Shown piece after piece: positions 34,991 through 46,897 of a DNA stretch of 64,000 bases. Each line of letters begins with the position of its first letter. Position 1 is the first letter of the stretch. The DNA lies in contig JANTQA010000047.1 in NCBI GenBank assembly GCA_027625915.1, positions 10,044,001-10,108,000 on the forward strand. The letters are read 5' to 3'. A program made the position numbers and the translations under genes. The stretch comes from Anaeramoeba flamelloides (lineage: Eukaryota; Metamonada; Anaeramoebidae). The notes beneath the pieces are model-generated. The model was given only the letters and a program-made list of their open reading frames with translations. It had not been told where the DNA came from and searched no databases.

Positions 34991-36269
34991 TTTTATTTAT
35001 GATGCTTTTCTTAAATGGTAAAGACAGTTTATATCAGAAAGTTGATATTAACTCCATTTCAAAACCATTAACCCATTAAAAATAAAATTTCCAAAATAAA
35101 GATTGTTATAAATCGAGATTATCTATTATAATAACAAAAAAACAATTTTAATATTCAGTTGTATATACTGAAATATTGTTTGTTCTTCTAAAAATTAAAT
35201 AAAAAAAAGTAAAAAAAAAAAAAAATGGGATATCTATTATAAAATTTAAACTATTTTTCAGTCAAAGGGGCCCAGTTGTAATGGGTACAATACATGTGTT
35301 TAAAGGGTTTACATAAATATTAGAAAAAAAAAATTTATTTTGGAAATTTTCAAAATTGAAATCATTTTTACACATTTTTTTTTTTTCGATTTTTTTTATT
35401 CGATTTTTTTTTTTAAAATGTCATTCAGTTGCAAAATTTTTTTTATTACAAGATCAATAGTCACTTGGTAAAAATGTGTTATTCTAAGGTTATTGAAACC
35501 ATGTAAAGATTGTTGAGAAATCTTATTGATTTCTATTGTAATTCTAGTCAATCTTTGATCTTGATTTTTGTTTAATAAATGTGAAAAATTTTCACTTCGT
35601 TTTCATTTCCTTTTTCAAATAGTGACTACAAATAACAACACACTTCGTTTGGGGGCTTGATTATTAAAAGAAAAGTATGGAAAATGAAGTGAAAAATGTG
35701 TCATATTTATTATTCAAATACCAGTAGAAGTTCAAAACGAACATCTTTGTTTTTCTCAATATCCCTAAGGATTTGAGTTTTTCATTTTTTAAGAAAATTT
35801 ATTGATTAATTAGTTTTCTTTCAGACATATATCATCAATTCTTTGATGTGTATTATTCTGTTTATTTTTTATTTGTTCTTCAAAGGTCAATTATATAAAA
35901 TAATTGATATTTGAAAAAAAATGTTGGGATATTTGACTGAAACAGAGTTTAGTTTATGCTCATGTAGTGATTTATATCTATTTTTAAAACTTGAAATTTG
36001 GATAATGAATAATGAGTTTATCAATTGAACTTCAGAAACATTTTCATAAAAACACACAAAAACCAAAAATAAAAAATTTTTTCAGGAAGGTAGTAAATTT
36101 TAAACATTTTTGAACCAATCAAAATTTTAATTCTGAGAACCTTCCCGAATTTTTTTAATGTTGATTTTATCAAAATATTGAAACTTTGAAGACAAAATAT
36201 CATTAATTATTATATTTATAAAAAGAATAAAAGTGTATATAAATGGGTTTCTTTAAATATTTATCTATT

Positions 36270-36560
36270 TTATTTATAGAATTTATTGTGAGAAAGGAGT
36301 AATCAAAGAAAATTTACTAAATAAAAAAGGGAAGAAGAAAAATAATTAAAACATTAAAGTAAAAAAATGTTATATCATTTACATGACCAAATTAAAAATT
36401 ATCCACGTCCTGAAACAGGAGGAGTAAAATTTTTATCTATTTTTTCAACATTTTTTTTCCTATTATTAAATAATTTTTTAAAAGCAACAAAAACACAAGA
36501 TATTTTATACTTGAGATAAAATCTCAAAAAACAGCGAACAAATGATGGATTATGATCAAA
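36270..36560 (+). repeat. Repeat pair with exon-like frames (partner 44800-44970)
   Basis: Both copies start with TTTATTTATAG, resembling a splice acceptor, followed by a similar open frame: GVIKENLLNKKGKKKNN and stop here, GVIKEKPSNQKRKEEK and stop at 44.8 kb. A second similar frame follows: YHLHDQIKNYPRPETGG here, YHFHDQIETIHIPEYTEG there. No upstream exons or family were recognised, so I list it as a repeat rather than a gene. Confidence 0.45.
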
Positions 36561-36972
36561 AACTTATCCTAGAAATTGAAATTTGATCTAAAAATAAAAA
36601 ATGATTTAAAATAATTTTTTTCTAACCCAAGAAATAACAAATATAACAAGTGATGTAGATCTGAAAAATATAACATCATTTTTTATATTTTTTCAAATAT
36701 TTTTTCTTGAGAAAAATAACAAAAATACCAAATAAAGAACAATGTTCTATTCAGGGCAGAAATTAAAGAAAAACGGTTTATAAAATACATACTGAAATCA
36801 ACAAGTTTTTCAGATAACAATAGACTTGAATTTGTTTTACGCACACTTTACAAGCGAATAATGAAAAGAAAATGATAATTAAACAACGATGGCTAATATA
36901 AAATTTATTATTTTTAAATTTTGATTCGAAATATTATTGGATTTTTATAACCACATAATCATATTTCAATTT

Positions 36973-38102
36973 TTAAAAAAAGATAATTTTGATTGCAATT
37001 CCTAATCCACAATGGATAACAAAAATAAGAAGGGAAATTATAAGTGTGGGTTTGCTTTTATTTTCATTTTCCAATTGTTTCCATTGTTTCAAAATTGTTC
37101 TAACAAGTGAGACTCCAGTTAAAGCCGAAACTGTTAAAATACCAACCCATTTACCAGGTTCCGTTAAAAAGGGTAAAAATAGGCATAGTGGGAGAAGCCA
37201 CGACAAAGAATATCCAAATAAGCAAATTAATTGTTTTACTTTTGTATGGGCCAAAAAGGATTTGAGGCGAAATACCCAAAATACAATTGGATAAATAAAA
37301 ACATAACAATATAGAATGGCCGATGCAATGGTGATTTTATGAAAATCAAACTGCTGATCACCAATATTATCCTTATTTTTTTCTAACGATTTAATATAGC
37401 TTGTTAAATTGCCAAGAGATCCAAGCAAAACAATCAAAGTTGTTGCAATCCAAAATGGCCCAAAGAAATCGATTTTTTCTAATGCGATTCCTTTAATTGG
37501 GTTGATCGAATTTAAAATATTTAACAACACATCTCTTGTTTCAATATCAAAATATTGAGAGTAATAATTCAGAGACCACACAGGATAATCGTTTGGCGAT
37601 TTGTTTTGTTTTTCTTGATTTGAAATAAATATTTGTATATTTTATATTTTTTGTTTTTTGTTTGTGTTTGTGTTTTTGAAGATGGTTTTATTTTTATTTT
37701 TGTGAAAGTAACAAGAAGTTAAAAAACATTTCAAGTGTTTTGAGGAATGTTATTTTCGTTGTAGGTAACAAATTAATAAAAAAAAATAAAAAGAATAAAA
37801 AAGGATCTTATAATTCAGAAAAATGTTTTTTTTTATTTTATTTTTTTTAAAAAGAATAATTTACCTTCAACTAGAGGCTGTGGTTCATTTTCTGTTGTTT
37901 TTTGACCGAGATCGAGTTGTGGTGTAAAATTTTGGAATTCCAGTCCTTCATTATTTTCATTGTCTTCATTGTTGCTTAATTGTTTCTCATTTTCTTGGTT
38001 AGTATCACCGATCATTTGATTTATACTCAAGTCGTCGTCCAAAAATTCGTTTCCAGAAGACAAATTTGATTGGGAATTATTTTCAAGGCTTAGGCCAGAC
38101 AT
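36973..38102 (-). CDS. Yip1-family Golgi membrane protein (YIPF1/YIPF2 type)
   Basis: YIPF proteins are five-helix membrane proteins of the ER-Golgi system that interact with Rab GTPases. I assemble complement(36973..37613, 37865..38102), 292 residues. Exon 1 encodes an acidic Asn/Glu-rich N-terminal tail (MSGLSLENNSQSN...) and ends in phase 1 before GTAAATTA. Exon 2 starts after ATCAAG and reads EKQNKSPNDYPVWSLNYYSQ, then YFDIETRDVL, DFFGPFWIATTLIVLLGSLGN and FHKITIASAILYCYVFIYPI, with a final membrane helix ending KIIFF. The W-SLNYYxxYFDxDT motif before the first helix and the GPFWI helix place it with YIPF1/2. The intron is 251 bp. The GTG sometimes taken as the start of exon 2 is internal. 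Confidence 0.9.
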
Positions 38103-38664
38103 AATTAGCGAATCAAAAAATACTCGTAATAAAAATCAAAAGTTATTAAAAAATGATACAAAGTAGAATTGATACACTTCAAAAAATCTCCTTACTTTTC
38201 CCAAAAGCTTATCGCTTTTACAACTCGTTTCGCCTTTAAAAGTGTTTTAAAGTAATCAAAAGCTGAAAATTTGATAAAAGTTCTGAGATATTTTGTTGTG
38301 TATCTGATAATTCGAAGAAATAAAGAATTTAGAACTAATTACCTTTTTACAATATATTTTAAAACGATAACAAACTAGATTTGTCTTTCTCGGAAATTAT
38401 AATTTACTAACGCGAAAGAATAAATAAAATATGTATTTCACTTTTCTTAATAATTATACAATGATCTTTGAAACAAGTTTAAACTCTTTTTGAACATACA
38501 AAATTAGACAAGGTGTTTTTTTTTTACAACTCTGAACTTCATAAGATTTCAAAAATCTGTAATTTGTTATTTAAAAAAACATTTTTTCATTTTCACTCCT
38601 TTACAAATAGAAATTAATTTAATTCTTTAAAAACAGAAATAGTCAATATTTATGATTGCAAACA
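38103..38664. promoter_or_regulatory. Divergent promoter region of the YIPF and TUBGCP5 genes
   Basis: The two start codons face away from each other with 562 bases between them. This DNA is slightly less AT-biased than usual here and has CG-containing words such as ACTAACGCGAAAG and GTTTCGCC, but no motif I can name. A shared bidirectional promoter is an inference from spacing alone. Confidence 0.4.
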
Positions 38665-40463
38665 ATGTCTTCTAATTTCTCACAAAATCAAAAAACCACA
38701 GAACTTCTCAATTCGTTAATATGTGCAATAATCCCAACAATTAAAGAAAAACAAAATAATAACAAATTGCAATCACTCAACAATTATTGCCTTAGTGTTT
38801 TGAAAAAAAAGAAAACTAACAATCAAAAAGATCGACATTATGATCTTTCAAAGGTATTGGTGTGGATTAAAAAACAATGTTTGTTTCAATTTTATTCGTC
38901 AACACTATGATTCTTTTTTATTAAAAAAAAAACAAAACCAAAAAAAACCAAAAAAAACCAAAAACAAAAGATTTCTTAATTATTTCGCTTTTTCAACACA
39001 AAAAAAAAAAATAAAAATAACAAACATTAAAGTCATCATCAATCATAAAACTCAAATCGGGCAACGCTTTCTAAGAAAAATTGAAGAATTTGAAAAAAAT
39101 CAATTCATGCCAACACAAGCCTTAATCTCATTTGTGCTCTTTCTTCTTTCTTATTCTTCCCCAAACAAAGACATTACAAATAAGAAATACCACAACGAAT
39201 TATTGCTTCCAACAACACCAGATCCAGTACAATTATTCATGTCAAGGGGTAACAAAAAAGTGAAAGAGCTTTGGGATGAACAAAATTATTATTTTGTACC
39301 AAGGCGCAAATTGAATCTCAAATATGAAATCACTTCAATTTTTTTGGTCAAAGAAACTTTACTGATCTTACAGGGTGTGTCCTCGAAAATGATTGTGAAA
39401 AGTAAGGATGACATCCGGGAATTGGTTAGCCAAAATATATCAATTAGTGAACAATCCATAAACCGGTATCAAATTCTTCCAGAAGTTGGTGTGTCACTTC
39501 AAAACAGAACACTCATTGGTAAAATATGTGAGCTTCGAATTTTAAGAGATCAAATCTCTGATTTTTTATTATCAAATCTTCACGATTCTGCAAAATATAA
39601 TTCGTTTGCTTTTTTTTTACAAACGATCTCCATTTTTCTTGAAGAGTATGACTTGAAAATTGGTAAAATGTGGAATGATTTTCATAAGAAAAAAACTTTT
39701 TCATTATTTTCTTTATGGGCGAAAACCCAGCCTTTCTTTTTCAGAATGTACAATTTAGCTTCTTTAACGATGGCCAGTAAAGATGATTTGCAAGGTGCCA
39801 AATTATTATCTCTACTTGAAAAGGCCCAAAAAAGTCATGGCAACACCGAGATCCAAAAGGATTTAAATTATTTATTATTAAATTCCTGTAAACCTTATTT
39901 ACGCAAAGTATGGTCATGGATAAGAACTGGCGATTGTACATACGACACCGAAAAGGAATTTTTTGTAAATGTTAATCCAAATTTGCCAGACGAAATGATA
40001 TATACTAAAAAAATTTCGTTTTCTCATCCAAATAAAATTCCAAGTTTTTTTTCAAGACAACTCTCTGAAAAAATACTTTACATTGTGAGATCAATTTCAC
40101 TTATTAAAATTTGGGAAAAAAATAATTCAATAATAATTAATAAAAAAAAACTAGAACATGAACAATTAAAGAAAAACCAAGAAAACAACACTAACGATAA
40201 TAATAATAATGAAGATGAAAATCAGCAAGATATAGAAATAGAAATAAAGAATCATAATAATAATGAAGATGATGAAAATGGCAATGAAGGAGAAGATCAA
40301 GATGTAGAAGAAGAGTGGGACAACAACAACAATAATAACAACAGCAACAATAATGAAGAGGAAAACCAACAAGATATAGAAACAGAAACAGAGAATCAAA
40401 ATAATAATGAATATGATGAAAATGGTAACGAAGATGATGATCAAGATGTAGAAGAAGAGGAAG

Positions 40464-40499
<36 letters not shown>

Positions 40500-40611
40500 A
40501 AGATGAAAACCAACAAGGTTTCGAAATAGAAACAGAGAATCAAAATAATAATGAAGATGATGAAAATGGTAATGAAGGAGATGATCAAGATGTAGAAGAA
40601 GAAGAAAACAA

Positions 40612-40649
<38 letters not shown>

Positions 40650-41223
40650 AAGATGAAAATCAACAAGGTTTCCAAATAGAAACAGAGAATCATAATAATA
40701 ATGAATATGATGAAAATGATAATGAAGTTCACGATCAAGATGAAAAAGAAGATGACGAGAATGGATACGATACTTTATTTAATATTGGAAATTTTCTTAA
40801 TAAATTAAAGCAGGAACAAGAAAATGATGAAAAATCAAAATTAAATAACAGGCCATGGGATTTTAAAAATAAAAACCAAACAATAAACGACTTACTAAGC
40901 CCATTAATTGTTAAGGTTGACTCTATAGTAAAATCTTTAGATAAATATGTAATCTATATTATTTTCAAATTTTCAAATTTTTCTCAGCAATTTAATCTTA
41001 TTAAAGATATATTTTTATCAAACTCCGCTGATTTTTTAATACATTTATATGATAATTTAACAAATCATTTAAATGAAAATGCAAAATTTATATACAAAAC
41101 TCAATTATACGGATCTGTAAATGATTCAATAAAAACAATTTTTTTCAAAAAAATTGATGAAATGTTTTTAAATAAAATTAATATTTTATTAAATAAGTCT
41201 TTAATAAAAGAAAATAATAACAA

Positions 41224-41256
<33 letters not shown>

Positions 41257-42361
41257 AAAAGAAAAGGAAAAGGAAAAGGAAAAAGAATATAAGCATGAAC
41301 ATGAAAAGGCAAAAGAAAAAGAAATTTTAGGATGGGATATTTTTGGACTTGTATACGAACCCGAATTCCCAATAAATATTATCTTGTCAAAAAATATTGT
41401 CGAGAAATATTCCAAGGTATTTCAATTATTATTTAAAATATATAGATTTCGTAAGAAATTAACAGACTTATGGAAATGGCAAATGGTGTCAGAAGAATAC
41501 TTTAATGATCATCCAATTTTTTATCCACAAATCCACTTAAGTTATTTAATAAGGAATGAAATGATTCATTTTCTTAAAACTTTTCAAAGTTATGTTCAAT
41601 TTGAAGTCATTGAAAAATCATACAAGTCTTTTAAAAAAAAAATTAAAAAAATTCTTAATGCAAACAACACAAGCATTGAAAATAATTTGGAAAAAATTAT
41701 TCTTTCACATGAAAAATTTTTATCAGATTTGTTAGAAAAAATATTGATGAGAAAAAATGGTAATATATTAATTTACCAATTAAACACTTTTTTTAATTTG
41801 GTAATAAAATTTGAAAAGATTTTAAAAAATGTTTATTCTTCGCCAATGGAAAAAGTTGGTGAAAAATATAGCAGATTTAAACACAGATCAAAAGAAGAGC
41901 AAGAAATTAGAAAACAATTTACAACAGAAAGGGAAAGAAGAAAATTTAGGAAAACAAGAAACAAGGAAAGATCATATTATGAAAAAAATCAAATAATAAA
42001 TCCCAATTTAAATCTTCAACAATTAGCACAGAATTTAAAATCTAATTTGAAGTCAGTTTTGCAAGATTATAAAATGTTTATTGAAGCATTCACAGATTTA
42101 ATTAAAGATAAACGATCTGAAATCCCAAATTTATATTATTTGAATTTACAACTGGATTTTAATAAATTTTATAAAAAAAGGAAAAAAAAAGACTTGAAAT
42201 ATATACAAATTAAGCATTCAATACAAGCAATGGAACATAAAAAATCCACATTCCCAGAAAGGTTTGTTAAATTTACACCGAAAGAAGGGGTGACTAAACA
42301 AGAAATTCATACAATTCAAAAAAATTATGAACAAAATAGAAAAAAAATTATTGAATTTTAA
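38665..42361 (+). CDS. TUBGCP5: Gamma-tubulin complex component 5 (GCP5)
   Basis: GCP5 is a structural subunit of the gamma-tubulin ring complex that nucleates microtubules. Exons 38665..38878 and 39033..42361 give 1180 residues. The join (T before GTTTGT, TAAAG before TC) gives IKKQFIINHK, which I align with human IYEKFVIHSD; this fixes the intron even though the donor is weak. Conserved blocks are ALISFVLFLLSYSS, KVKELWDEQNYYFVPRRKL, KPYLRKVWSWIRTGD followed by EFFVNVNP (GRIP1), and WDIFGLVYEPEFPINIILS, FQLLFKIYRFRKKL, YLIRNEMIHFLKTFQSYVQF, ILSHEKFLSDLLEKI (GRIP2, gamma-tubulin-binding side). Residues about 454-654 are Asn/Asp/Glu repeats, and about 804-830 a Lys-Glu repeat, both at loop positions. 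Human GCP5 is about 1024 residues. Long frames on the opposite strand are shadows of these repeats. Confidence 0.92.
40190..40740 (+). repeat. Coding minisatellite in TUBGCP5
   Basis: Four imperfect units start near 40207, 40353, 40494 and 40644, so 141-150 bp each. Each encodes NEDENQQ, a short E/I/T stretch, ENQNNNEDDENGNE, DDQDVEEEE and a run of 7-12 Asn. The Asn runs are AAC/AAT triplet tracts of differing length, so the array probably varies between individuals by slippage and by unit duplication. It sits between the two folded GRIP modules. Confidence 0.85.
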
Positions 42362-42423
42362 ATTCTTTTTTGATTTTTATTATTTAAGGAACAAGTTCTT
42401 AACCCTCTTATTTGACGTTAGGT

Positions 42424-42660
42424 TTTTCAGAAACCAAAAGAATAGAGAAAAATCAAAAATTTTACTCAATTCTTTTGAATTCTGGAAAACTGCCGTTAGG
42501 TTTTTTTTAATTTCAAAAATTAAAAAAAAACCTAGGCGCTTTCCAGCACTTTCAGAATTCCTTAATTTTGAAAAAATTATTATTTATAAAGAATCCTTGA
42601 AAAATATCCATGATTTATTTAAAGAGAAATTAATACATAAATATTTTTTTTAAATAATAA
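42424..42660 (-). mobile_element. LINE 3' fragment with palindromic tail
   Basis: A palindrome at 42424-42489 (CAAAAGAATAGAG... with GAATTCTGGAAAA) and CGTTAGG/CCTAGGCGC blocks are followed by 42545-42660. Its minus-strand translation, NFSLNKSWIFFKDSL then stop and SKLRNSESAGK, aligns with the YLSLMGHRRIFESFLKF end of the 11.6-kb fragment. Only the very end of the element remains. It begins about 60 bases after the TUBGCP5 stop codon and may form part of that transcript's 3' region. Confidence 0.55.
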
Positions 42661-45600
42661 AAAAATTTAAAATAAATCAAAATTTACAGATCTAAAATAT
42701 GTAATTTTGTTATTTATACAGTTTTAAACAGAATTTTTTTTGAAATTTTCTGAAGATTTTCTTTTACAATAAACGATAAATTTATAATATTAGAAAATAT
42801 TAATTCGAGATTTATTTTAATTCGATTAATATCTTTTTTTATTCATCAAAGCATTATTATAAAATAAAATTTTCAAAATTGGTAATTTGATTTTTGTATT
42901 AGTAACGATTTTATGAAATGGAGTTACAACAAAGCTTTGTTTGGAAAAAAAAAAAAAAAAAAAACTTACTAAACAATCTTTGTATATGTGGTAAAAAATA
43001 TGTTTTTTTTTTGTATGTATGTCTAGTTTATAGCCTCAGATAGGATTGTAATAATAATAAAAGCTAGTTAAGATATATTATTTCTATTTTTTACATTGGT
43101 AACTTTTAAAATATATATAAATCCAAATTAAAAGCTTTTGAATAAATTCTTTTTGACAATTTTTAATTTAAGAGTAGTATTATATAGTAAAAAAAATTCT
43201 AATTAAAAAACTTGTATAAATAGAAAATTAAATTTAATTATTTGTGTTTCAGATTATTAGAAGGATTTAAATGTTTGTATATAATTCTGCTTTTTATTTC
43301 ATCCAAAATTTTAACAATTTTTTTTGAAAAAAAAAATATTCTTTAGGATAAATTTTTAATAGATTTTATAAGGGTTAAACTAGATTAGTTAAAAGCTTCA
43401 ATAATTTTAATAGTTTGTAGATTTGAAACATTACAAAAATTAATCTTTTATAAAAAAAGTTTTTTTCCTTTTTTTGATTTTAATTTTTACTTTTTTTTTC
43501 TAGAATTAAAATATTTGTTCTTATTTTTTCAAAAATTTTTGTATTATATTTTGTTATATTCTATTAATAAATTGTCAAATATGTTAAAAGATTAATATTT
43601 TTTAAAAATAATAGATAATCATATTATAATCTTAAAATTTTTTTATACACATTTATAATATGACATATGAAATATATGAGATAATCATATTTAAATAATT
43701 TATTTATTTGGCTCTCTTTTTTAAAATACCTTAATTCAAATTTAGTCAATATAAAACGAAAAAAAGTAACCAATCTTTTTTTATTTAAAATTTAATTAAT
43801 TCTTGAAAAATGTAAACACTATTTTTTGTTCTGTGTTGGGAAGTTCTTGATTTTGTAAGAAAATTTTCTTATTTAGTTATTATTTGTCAATATAAACATT
43901 CCAATCCAAATCCAAACAAATAAAAATTATTGAAGTATTGGTGGTTTAATAAATGAAAAATTGATATTAGTTTGACAAATGATTATCAATGAAACTATGA
44001 TCAAAGTTATTTTTATTTTATTTATTCTTTAAAGCTTGTGAAAGTAATTTTTTCCCATATTCTAATCAAATATTTTTTATTTAAAAAATCTTTTTTTAAC
44101 AAATTTTTTGGTCTTATTCACAGCAATCCTTATCACAATTTAAATCATTTTTGCCAGAAAAATATTTCTTTTGAACAATGAAGATTAAAATGACTTAGTT
44201 CCCAAATATCTTTAGGACAATTTTATATCAAAAAACCCAATTTCATCTTGTAAAAAAAAAAAAAAAAAAAATTTCTTGGTTAAACTTTTGCAATGACTTT
44301 AAAAATTTAATGATAAAAACGATCATTCTTAAATAAATACAATTATTTTTCAATTGGTTTGATATATCATTTTTTTTTTTGGTTAAACAAAAGAATCATC
44401 TCAAAAAACAAAAAAACTCTTTATATTAATATTATTGGAAAAAAAGACTTGTTCTAGAATAATAATGAGAGAAATACCAATAAAAAGGGTAAAAACTTTT
44501 TATAATGTGAGAAATCACATGAATTTAAATGTTTTCTTTTTTTAAAAAAATGGAAAACCAAAAATTGATCTCAGAAAAAAATATTTCTTTTTTGTGTTTG
44601 TTAGTAGATCAGAATTTTTTGACCCTTGGTATATATAAAATTTGTAAGGAGGGGATATAAGCAATAACATCTTTTAAATTTTTACCTTGTTTTCGTAGAG
44701 GACTGGTCCCTTAGAAAGAAAATTTTAAATTTTAAATTTATATCGATTTTACTGTAAATTCTGAATTTTTAATGAAATTAATCTTTTTATTTATTTATTT
44801 ATTTATAGAAAGGGGTAATTAAAGAAAAACCATCAAATCAAAAAAGAAAAGAAGAAAAATAATTAAAATATATATAAAAAATAAATTTATCATTTTCATG
44901 ACCAAATAGAAACTATCCACATTCCTGAATACACAGAAGGAGCAAAAACCTGATAGAAAGTTTATCGATTATAGATAAAAATTCCACATTCGGTGATTAA
45001 TAATTGGTATTACACGACTCTCAGAGTGGGTACTGGGTAAATTAATCTTTTTTTTCCGAAAAATACTTTTCTCTAAAAACGTCTCCATTTTTTGGGAAAA
45101 TTATTCACTTGATCATAGATTTCAAAAAAAAATAAATTTTTAAGGTGGGAAGTTCCTAATTTATTCAAAAATACATTAATTAAAATAATATTTTATTTTA
45201 TTTAGGGTAGATAAAAATTTAATCCACAAATTAAGATAAATTTCTATTGTAAAACTGGTCTATTTTTTTTATTTTTATTTTATTTTTAGTCAAAACTTTA
45301 TTTAGGTCAAAGTGTCCAAAAAAATTCCAAATATTAATTATTTTGTATAATAAACATTTAAAGAATAAATATGAAATAAATAGAATAAAAAAAAATAAAT
45401 AATAATTGAAAACCATACCAATTAAATACTTATAATGTATAGATTTAATTAAAATTGAAAAAGTAAAAAAATCTTCACAAAATATAGAAAAAAAAGTAAA
45501 TTGTACTTTTTGATCTTCAATTAAAACTCAGGTAAAAATCAAATATAAAACAATATAATATTCATAATCATACTCTTGATCAACACTAAATAAAAATAAT

Positions 45601-46897
45601 AGTTTTTTTTACCAAATGTTATATAATACTACAATAATAAAAAAAGGTTATAATTCTTTATTGAATATCAAAAATGTAAAAAAAAAAAAAGCAAAATAGG
45701 AGAAAAAATGATTTAGCTTTTGAAATATCCCAAATGAAATTATAAACCCTAATCTCCATTAAACCCCTTAAAATATCAGTACTTCGTTCATTAATAATTT
45801 ACACTTTTTGGCTCGAAATTAGTTTATTTTCAACATCACTTACAAAGTCCTTTAAAAACGCCTAATTGTTTATAATCCCATTATTTTGACATTTGTATTA
45901 ATTCTTAGATTTTAAAAGTAAAAATAACAATTTCCAAATCAACATTTTCCTTATAAATCAATATTACACTTAATTACTAATGGAAAATAAGTGGGTAATA
46001 TTAATAAAACAAAAAATAAACTATTTTAACAAAAAAAAAATTATTTCAATCTGTGGAAAAAAGAAACATTTCACTCAAATATAAACAAAATGAACAACTT
46101 TGCAATTTATCTTTATATTTCATTTGGTATACACCTCATTAGTACTTGTTTTTTTTCTGTACTTTGAAGGATAATTAGCAAAATCATTTTTTTTCGTTTG
46201 TAACATATCTCGTCTTTATTAATCATATATCGCCTCAGAGTAGGTATGATATTCTTAAGAGAAATTATAAAGTTGGTTTGTTGATATTATGAAAAATCAA
46301 AAAACTTCAAGATACTTTAATTTACAAAAAAATGAAGCGACCTTAATTATTAAAATAATATCTAAAGAAATCTCAAATATTTGATAAAAAATTAACTGTT
46401 CATAATGACAAAAATCAAGTTCAATTCGTAAAGCATCAAACAAATGTTCTTGAAAAAACTAAATAACTCATATTAAAATCTAAATTATTGGTCTTTAAAG
46501 AAGAAAGGCGAAAAAATAATATATTGTTTTTCCGAGAAATTTTTTTTTTTTTCTGACAAATACAATTATCTAGAAATAATTTTAAAAATGTGATCTCTTC
46601 TTTCTTTGTTGGTCTCTTTTTATTATTTTCAACAAAGTGGTATTTTGGTACTTAAGAGTACCAACAAAAAGGAAGATTTCAGAATTGAAGAAAAGAAAAT
46701 CAGCTGAAATTTTATATCTTTTTAATCCAAAATACAAGTATAAAAATCTAAAACCTTAAAATGAAGAACTATTTGTTTAACAACAAAACCCTCTTTTAGT
46801 ACACTGTGTGAAACATAAGATCAATTGAAAGTGAAGATTAGGTTGTTCAAAATTTCATTAAGAAATTGTTCATTTTTTCAATTTGTTTTTCTTTCAA
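42661..46897. other. Gene-free, extremely AT-rich DNA
   Basis: No supported gene. It contains the 44800-44970 partner of the 36270 repeat and a block at 45680-45800 resembling 50110-50240 (AAAAAATGATTT, TTTTGAAA, CCCTTGAAATAT-like words). Just before 46898 is the pyrimidine-rich leader of the PIG-X gene. Confidence 0.45.
44800..44970 (+). repeat. Partner of the 36270-36560 exon-like repeat
   Basis: Collinear with 36270-36440 and in the same orientation: TTTATTTATAG, GTAATTAAAGAAAA, AAGAAGAAAAATAATTAAAA, CATGACCAAAT, CTATCCAC and CCTGAA. The exon-like frames are shorter here (KEEK then stop; EGAKT then stop). Confidence 0.45.

Larger units (their letters stand above)
33456..36972. other. Repeat-rich intergenic DNA, including a (TA)n run
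   Basis: A TA dinucleotide tract occupies about 33474-33509, just after the membrane-protein stop codon. The block 33933-34990 holds repeat copies listed separately. A stretch at 36270-36440 is shared with 44800-44970. No gene is called; the 60-codon minus frame at 36021-36203 has no support. Confidence 0.5.

Noticed and set aside
38840-38878. ATG at 38840 as the TUBGCP5 start
   Set aside because: It overlaps the true first exon in another frame; the N-terminal conserved blocks are encoded from 38665 and need the 154-bp intron.
40166-40738. Long minus-strand frame rich in Val/Ile opposite TUBGCP5
   Set aside because: It is the complement of the Asn/Asp/Glu codon repeats of a conserved gene; poly-Val from reversed AAC triplets is a shadow.
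41101-41415. Minus-strand SFSFSF frame
   Set aside because: Shadow of the Lys-Glu repeat of TUBGCP5.
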